Origin: Actinokineospora spheciospongiae | GTDB taxonomy: Bacteria > Actinomycetota > Actinomycetes > Mycobacteriales > Pseudonocardiaceae | Length of the DNA stretch: 57,741 nucleotides | Assembly (NCBI RefSeq): GCF_000564855.1 | Contig: NZ_AYXG01000240.1 | Location: forward strand, 1-57,741 | Reading direction: 5' to 3' | Part shown: in pieces, positions 57,435-57,741 of the stretch | How positions within the stretch are numbered: position 1 is the first letter of the stretch | Layout of the letters: the number at the start of each line of letters is the position of its first letter | Notes under the pieces: model-generated | What the model saw: only the letters and a program-made list of their open reading frames with translations | Told to the model about the DNA's origin: nothing | The model's database searches: none | Program-made: the position numbers and the translations under genes

Positions 57435-57741
57435 GGCCACCCGCCAACCGGCTGCCCCCGCCGAACCCCACCGGCACAGTGGCCGCCCACCCCACCAACT
57501 ACAGGCCCGATGGCCAGCCACCCCAACCCCCGCCGCCGCAGCAGGCGACCACCCGACAAACCGCCAGCCCGGCGGCCAGCCACCCGAACCTCACAATGCG
57601 CAGCCAGCGACCACCCCGCCAACCCCCGGCCTGGCGGCCCGCCACCCGAATCTCACCGTGCGCAGCCGCCGACCACCCCACCAACCCCCGGCCTGGCGGC
57701 CCGCCACCCGAACCTCACAGTGCGCAGCCAGCGACCACCCC
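57435..57741. repeat. 62-bp tandem repeat running off the window
   Basis: Units beginning at 57497, 57559, 57621 and 57683 are 62 bp long and contain AACCCCCGGCCTGGCGGCCC and CCACCCGAACCTCAC. The last two are nearly identical, the first two progressively more diverged, and the stretch from 57435 is a more decayed copy. The period is not a multiple of three, so it is non-coding. The array continues beyond the window end. Confidence 0.85.

Overview
The window is a chromosomal segment of a very high-GC actinobacterium, most likely of the order Pseudonocardiales (Saccharothrix, Actinosynnema or Lentzea type). Evidence for this is the GC-rich third codon positions, frequent GTG starts and four-base GTGA/ATGA gene overlaps, mycothiol synthesis (MshA), SenX3-RegX3, a heparin-binding-haemagglutinin-like protein, a DUF5753/DUF397 regulator pair and CHAT/ECF genes. 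From about 32.6 kb to 57.4 kb the order follows the Mycobacterium tuberculosis Rv0474-Rv0498 backbone from memory (XRE regulator, hbhA, DUF2516 ... DUF2505, murB, L,D-transpeptidase, SDR, mshA, YbjN, gpm, senX3, regX3, ppx, Rv0497-like, Rv0498-like). About 7 kb of lineage-specific genes is inserted between the DUF2516 and DUF2505 genes.

Layout. 0-2.4 kb: the end of an MFS transporter, a coupled membrane-anchored beta-propeller-like protein, and an 11-repeat type I-E-like CRISPR array with no cas genes. 2.4-7.8 kb: a polysaccharide deacetylase diverging from two GT2 and one GT4 glycosyltransferases and a UDP-sugar dehydrogenase, a cell-surface polysaccharide block. 7.9-12.8 kb: a PP2C-like phosphatase diverging from an HTH/Clp-N pair across a double palindrome, a cation/proton antiporter, and a divergent YczE/MocR pair, followed by a large palindrome. 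13-18.4 kb: a secreted Pro-rich protein, a cytosolic subtilisin-like protease, and a tightly coupled operon of ECF sigma factor, 134-aa unknown protein and TPR-CHAT protease. This is the best candidate for an undescribed system.

18.4-22.9 kb: an aminotransferase, a DUF445 membrane protein, a lower-GC Fic toxin with a 56-aa VbhA-like antitoxin, a CGNR regulator and a VOC protein. 22.9-26.5 kb: a PadR-controlled ABC exporter. 26.5-31.4 kb: a phytanoyl-CoA-dioxygenase-like gene and a GAF-PucR regulator, MFS transporter and 3-hydroxybutyrate dehydrogenase set. 31.5-36.8 kb: zinc-ribbon proteins, the XRE/hbhA/DUF2516/hydrolase run, a YbaK-type deacylase, an orphan response regulator and an SRPBCC protein. 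37-42.5 kb: purU, the DUF5753/DUF397 pair, a low-GC putative type VII substrate with a DUF3558 lipoprotein, a TipA-like regulator, a methyltransferase and DUF2505. 42.5-57.4 kb: murB to the Rv0498-like isomerase, an envelope, redox and phosphate-control backbone. The last 300 bases are a 62-bp tandem repeat that runs off the window.

No tRNA, rRNA, insertion sequence or prophage was recognised.
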